Positions 59,431 to 64,000 of a stretch of DNA of 64,000 bases are shown one piece after another. The notes under the pieces were generated by a model, which saw only the letters and a program-made list of their open reading frames with translations, did no database searches and was not told where the DNA came from. The position numbers and the translations under genes are program-made. The stretch is from Juglans regia (taxonomy: Eukaryota; Streptophyta; Magnoliopsida; Fagales; Juglandaceae): the NCBI RefSeq assembly GCF_001411555.2, contig NC_049909.1, forward strand, positions 496,001 to 560,000. Reading direction: 5' to 3'. The stretch's first letter is position 1, and every line of letters starts with the position of its first letter.

Positions 59431-60429
59431 GCATAGGGTTAAAAGCCTAAAACAAAGGTTAAGATTAAAATTAAATTTAGGGTTTAGGGAAAAAAACCCA
59501 AAACAGAGAAAAAAAAATTGGGTTTAGAAGCTCAAAAGGCCAAAACTAAAGTAGGTTAGTCCAAAATGCGAGAGCCAGCCCAAGATTCAGGCAAAACGAC
59601 ACTGTTTTTCCTCCAAAAATGGTGCCGTTTTGGATACGTTTTTATGTTTATACTCTTCCTAGCAAAACAACGTCATTTTTATAGGAAAACGACACCGTTT
59701 TGACTAAATCTATTTGTTTCTTACCCCCTAACACCATGCGACCTTACCCTCACTCCCTCAGTTTCACTTTCCTTCAATTCTCATTCTCAGTTTGAAAACC
59801 CTGGGTCCCGTTACTGCTAGCCTGTTGCTGTCGATCGCTTCTTGATCTCTTCCCCCGCCGTGCATACGCCATCCCTCGACTCCCCCTCGTCATTCGACCC
59901 TTCTGATCCTTGGTACAATCACGCATTTTTAGACCTGTCATCCACTCTTAGTTGCGTCCTCATCCACTGCCCGTCGATGTCAGTAAGTGCCTCTTCCGTA
60001 ACCAGCATATTTTACTTTAATTTTTTGGTTCTTATTTCTGGTTGATTGCTAATGTTTTGTATGGTTATTTCCAGATTTGGCTTCTGATAGTGTCTTCTAG
60101 ATTTTGGTTCACCACACTCACCACAACAAGTCCTCACCATAGTAAGTCCTTACACTGCCCCTTGTTGATTTGGTGTTGATTTTGGTTTATTACATATTAT
60201 GTGACTGATTTATGTGGAGTGGCCTCCTTCGATTTTGTAAATTTCTATTTATGTGGAGTCCGTAACAAGTTTCCATAAGTATGTAAGTTTTATTATATTA
60301 TCATTGTTTTATATTTGGGGCTCTTTTTGTGGACAAACGTATAAACATGTTTGTGAATGGTGATTTTTGTGGTGTGAATTTGTATTATGTGGGGTTGTTT
60401 TTGTGTAAATTTGAGTTGGTGTGGGGCTG
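59431..60429 (+). other. Probable leader exon region of the hAT element
   Basis: C-rich stretch 59740-59990 (tcttcccccgccgtgcatac etc.) with a short open frame (59842-60045), then possible intron. Contains repeated aaaacgacaccgtttt-like words at 59596-59702, each with near-palindromic symmetry. No known domain. Confidence 0.35.
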
Positions 60430-60900
60430 TTTTTGAGCTGGAATGGGTTGGGGCTAGGGTTGGGTGAATTTTTTGCAAGGGGCTTTTTTGTGTTGTGTAA
60501 ATTTGTATTATGTGAATATGTTTTTGGGGATGTTTTAGGGTTGTGGTGGTGTAAATTTGAGCTGGTGTGGGGCTATTTTTGAGTTGGAGTGGGGTGGGGT
60601 TGTGTGAATTTTTATGCAAGGAGTGTTTTTGTGTTGTGTGAAGTGTGAACTTGTTTTTGGGGCTGTGTTGGTGTAAATTTGAGTTGGCATGGGCCTGTTT
60701 TTAAGCTGGAGTGGGGTGGGGTTGTGTCAACGTTTTGCAAGGGACTATTTCTGTGTTGTGTGAACTTGTTTTTGGGGTTGTGTTGGGGTAAATCTGAGCT
60801 GGCATGGGTTGTTTTTGAGCTGGAGTGGGGTGGGGTTGTGTAATTTTTTTTGCAAGGCGGTATTTTTGTGTTGTGTGAATTTTTGCAAGGCAATGTTTTT
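60430..60900. repeat. G/T-rich degenerate minisatellite in the hAT element
   Basis: Units share gtaaatttgagctggtgtgg, ggagtggggtggggttgtgt and tttttgtgttgtgtgaa. The ggagtgggg landmark occurs near 60440, 60586, 60708 and 60822 (114-146 bp apart). The plus strand is almost devoid of C. Minus-strand open frames rich in Pro, Thr, Gln and His come from the repeat. Confidence 0.8.
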
Positions 60901-61169
60901 GTTTGTATGTTGTGTTTTTAGGGCTGTGTTAATCGTTTGTTTTGTTTGTGTGTTTTGTTTTAGTTCTTAAATCATAAATTATAAAGACACAAGTACTCCT
61001 ACATCCACCTTTGCATCTTGTCCAAAAGGACGAGTACCACAACAGCCTATTGAAGCTCCCATAATCGAAAAGTCTAGCGAACTATTAGTTTCTTTCGTAG
61101 GCACTCCTACTACCTTTCGTTGTACCCTCTGCCCTACACCAGGTAGTAGAAACCCCAAGAATAGGAGTG
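60901..61169 (+). other. Spacer before the hAT transposase remnant
   Basis: T/G-rich then neutral; may hold the 3' splice site of a leader intron and the N-terminal part of the transposase. Nothing firm. Confidence 0.3.
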
Positions 61170-63180
61170 AGGTATGATCACTTCACAAAAAGTATCTGAT
61201 TGTGATCTTGAAGAACCTATAGCTACTTTTAACCATTGTGGAAAGCAATGGAAATGCCATCCCAAAAGACAAGGCACTTTGGCCATGAGAGCACGCATCC
61301 ACTTTGCCCCAAAAACCGTAAAAGTAAATTGGACAAGGTTCAACAATTCTTAATCCCAGAGGTAAGAGTGGAAAGAAGGGAAGGGGAGAAGAATTTAGGG
61401 ATGACCAAGTATAATGAGAAAAAAATTAGGGCTGCCCTTGCTAGGATGGTGATAGTGGATGAGTTACCCTTTAGTGTTGTTGAGGGCTAAGGGTTTCGGG
61501 ACTACACTAAATCCCTTGATCCTAGGTTTCCTATTCCTTCGTAATTTACGGTAATGAGGGATTGTAGAAGGCTATTCTTGAGAGAAAATGATAGCTTGAA
61601 GAAAATATTTTTGACAACCAAGCAAAGACTGTGCTTGACCACCGAAACTTAAACTTCTATTCAAAATATTAATTACATGTGTGTCACGGCTCACTTTATT
61701 GATAGTAGTTGAAAGTTGCATAAGCGGATCATTTCATTTACTCGAATTAGTGATCACAAGGGCAACAATTGGGAGGGTGTTGGAGGAGTGTATGCTTGAC
61801 TGGGGCATTGACAAATTTTTTATAATTACAGTAGACAATACTACCTCTAACAACTCCACTATTCATTGGTTGAGAACAAGGGAAATGGGAAGTGAGGAGT
61901 GTGTTGCGGATCATGAGATTATTCACATGAGGTGTACTGCACACATTTTAAATCTTATTTTGAGTGAAGGTTTGAAAGATGTTGATGACTCAATCACAAT
62001 GGTCTGGAATTTGATTAAGTATGTGAAATCTTTTTTCCAAAGACTTGCCACTTTCAAGTCTTATGTTGATAGGTCAAAAGTTCCATGTTCTAGTTTTTTG
62101 TCTCTTGACGTACCTACTAGATGGAACTGGACTTATCTTGTTGAACATGACTGAAAGTATAAAAAAGCTTCTCAACTTTTGCTTGATAAGGATCCCCACT
62201 CATGAGTTTATTTGTTTGAGAATGGGTCTGGGAAAAATGGTCCAGGAGATCCTGGGTCTGATGATTGGGAGACCATAAGAAACTTTAAGAAGTTTCTTTA
62301 TGTGTTTTATAATGTTACCCTGTGTATTTCTGGTACACTATACGCCACATCAAATCTGTATTTCCAAGAGCTTATTAATACTCATGCAAACTTGAATATT
62401 TTTTGTGACAATAGTAATTGACGCTTGAGTTCAATGACTTTTAGAATGAAAACAAAGTATGATAAATATTGGGATGTTATTCAAAAGATAAACCGGTTGT
62501 TGTTTATTGTTGCCATTCTTGATGCATGGTACAAATTGGTTACTCAAGCATATTCGTTCAACCAAACATTGGGCAATGAGATGTGTGAGAAATTTGTTAC
62601 ACTCCTCAAGTGGGATATGGAGTTCTTGTATGAACAATGTGTTATGTTTGGTGGTGGGTGTGGAAGTGTGTCTAAGTCAACTACGTCTCACACTCGTAAT
62701 GAGGGTAGTACATCAATGAGAGTAGCTGTACAATTGATCCCTTGGCCTTTTCCCGAAACTTCCATAAATAGTAGAAATCAACAACCTTGTTGGGCTATAA
62801 GTCAGAGCTAGAATGATATTTGTTGGAGGATGTTGAGGTTCCTACGGAGAGTTTCAACATTTTAATTTAGTGAAGGGTCAACTCGACCAAATATTAGATT
62901 CTTGCACTAATGACAAGAGATATCTTAGCCATTACAATCAGCACTGTAGCATCTAAGTCAATATTTAGCACATGAGGTATCCGTTTAAGAATTGTTTTGG
63001 CTCCTAGAACTGTAGAGGCTCTTGTGTTTGCGCAGAATTGGTTGAAGTCCACTCCTATATACCTGGATCAAAATTATTCGGATACAGTTGATGATGCAGA
63101 TGGCTATAAGTTAGATTTAAGTAATGCATTTAGAGATTTTGTTTTAGTTTTTGTAGAATTAACACTATGGTGAGTTTGCT
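61170..63180 (+). pseudogene. hAT transposase (BED zinc-finger type), decayed
   Basis: Plus strand, several frames. BED finger near 61228-61325: FNHCGKQWKCHPKRQGT with H and C ligands completed in a shifted frame (LCPKNRKSKLDKVQQFL). Then IRAALARMVIVDELPFSVVE (61425-61487), FRDYTKSLDPRFPIPS, and VTAHFIDSS.KLHKRIISF (61683-61735). The catalytic-region frame 61790-62154 includes KFFIITVDNTTSNNSTI and MRCTAHILNLILSEGLKD; then KYDKYWDVIQKINRLLFI (62455-62510). The dimerisation domain ends the gene: STVASKSIFST and TVEALVFAQNWLKSTP (62942-63055). It resembles DAYSLEEPER/RICESLEEPER-like and Ac-like transposases. Stops and frameshifts make it non-functional. Confidence 0.9.
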
Positions 63181-64000
63181 ACATGAAGATGATTGAGTTT
63201 TGAGGTGCATTTATGAAATTGTATAACTATTGTTTGTCCGACTAATCTTGTCATCTTTTCTTCAAGCACAACTTGGAATGACACTTGGAATTTGGTTCAT
63301 TTTTTGTTGTTGGGAACATTTAATTTGGTTGGCATAAAAAACTTGTTTTGTTATTGTTGGGTTCTTTTATTGTCAAAATGGGAACTTAGAACATGTTTAT
63401 TGTTGTAGTTGGAAGGAAATAACATTATGATAGATGATGAATGTGGATGATGGGTTTGTTGGATCATTTGGGACGTTGGTTGTGTTTCAGCCCAACCTGG
63501 AATGGGAGGAGGGAGCACCCAATATTTACTTTTGTTGTTGGAATGAGAACAATTTTAGTGTTGGCTTGTATTAATTTTTGAGTGAATGATTTAGGTTATA
63601 TTTTTATGTTATAGTTTTGGCTTGTAAGCTTTAGTAAGTCATAAGTGATTAGTTGTAATCTTTGTTATGTTTTGTTATAGGATTATGTTGGAGCAAATAC
63701 TTAATGAGACTTATAGTGAAACAATCAACAGATCCTATACATGAACAATAAGACTTTCTTTTTTATTTTTTTCTAATTTTTTGAAGCATGTTACTTGTTT
63801 TTATTTAGTTGTAGTTTTGGTTATATTTCTTTTAACTTATAGTGAATGATTTAGTTTTACAGTTTTGATTATGTTTTTAGTAAAATTGAAGTACAATTTA
63901 GGGAATTATTTGTTTTTAGATTGTAATTTTTGAAAAAATTGAAAATTGAAAGCGCATAGAAAATTCTTTTTTAAAAAGTGGGCCAAATATGAAGCCTAAA
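63181..64000. other. Gene-free stretch at the window end
   Basis: T-rich, no gene. Likely the 3' non-coding part of the hAT element; its right end is not seen before the window stops. Confidence 0.4.

Noticed and set aside
60293..60893. Minus-strand Pro/Thr/Gln-rich frames (93 and 108 codons)
   Set aside because: Direct product of the G/T-rich minisatellite; no homology recognised.

Overview
This window looks like nuclear DNA of a flowering plant, most likely a woody eudicot. The reasons are GT-AG introns, a plant-specific VIM/ORTHRUS gene, plant lineages of Ty3/gypsy and Ty1/copia elements, an L1-type LINE, a tRNA-derived SINE, hAT DNA transposons and many AT-rich MITEs. The short 'gagttgagttgagatg' MITE type made me think of Fagales trees, but that is only an impression.

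Layout. 1-7.6 kb is a mosaic of element pieces: a hAT-like end, a minus-strand Tat-type gypsy 5' part (LTR, PBS, decayed gag), a minus-strand copia 3' half and a minus-strand LINE reverse transcriptase. 8.1-28.5 kb is a nest of long-LTR gypsy elements whose LTRs end in GGGGGCGTCA-type sequence followed by an initiator-Met primer site, as in Tekay/Del chromoviruses. One 4,616-bp solo LTR (17333-21948, TSD GAATG) sits inside another LTR. 29.0-29.3 kb holds a GC-rich 44-bp tandem array. 30.2-41.9 kb is the 3' part of a Tat/Retand-like gypsy element: protease, RT, RNase H, integrase, an antisense ORF and the 3' LTR. Its RT is split by a 4,229-bp solo LTR (31102-35330). 42-47 kb is AT-rich and MITE-rich.

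47.1-57.3 kb carries the only intact gene I can support. It is a VIM/ORTHRUS (UHRF1-like) gene of nine exons coding for 710 residues (701 from the second ATG): PHD, RING, SRA, RING. All eight introns are GT-AG and join in frame. Intron 1 is 5.2 kb and has collected a SINE with a perfect 15-bp target duplication, two MITEs and a LINE fragment; intron 6 holds a MITE with long inverted repeats. An E2F-type site lies about 0.3 kb upstream.

57.7-64 kb holds a MITE-like stretch and a large decayed hAT element: subterminal repeats, G/T-rich minisatellite, BED finger, catalytic region and dimerisation domain. It probably runs past the window edge.

How it fits together: the one working gene belongs to the family that maintains CG methylation and so silences elements like those around it. 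All transposon coding regions seen here are broken by stops, frameshifts, insertions or deletions. I did not find a clearly new biological system. The most unusual signals are arrays of short palindromic units at corresponding places in two related LTRs, a primer-binding site that is part of a tandem array, and the antisense ORF of the Tat element. Family assignments were made by eye without database searches.
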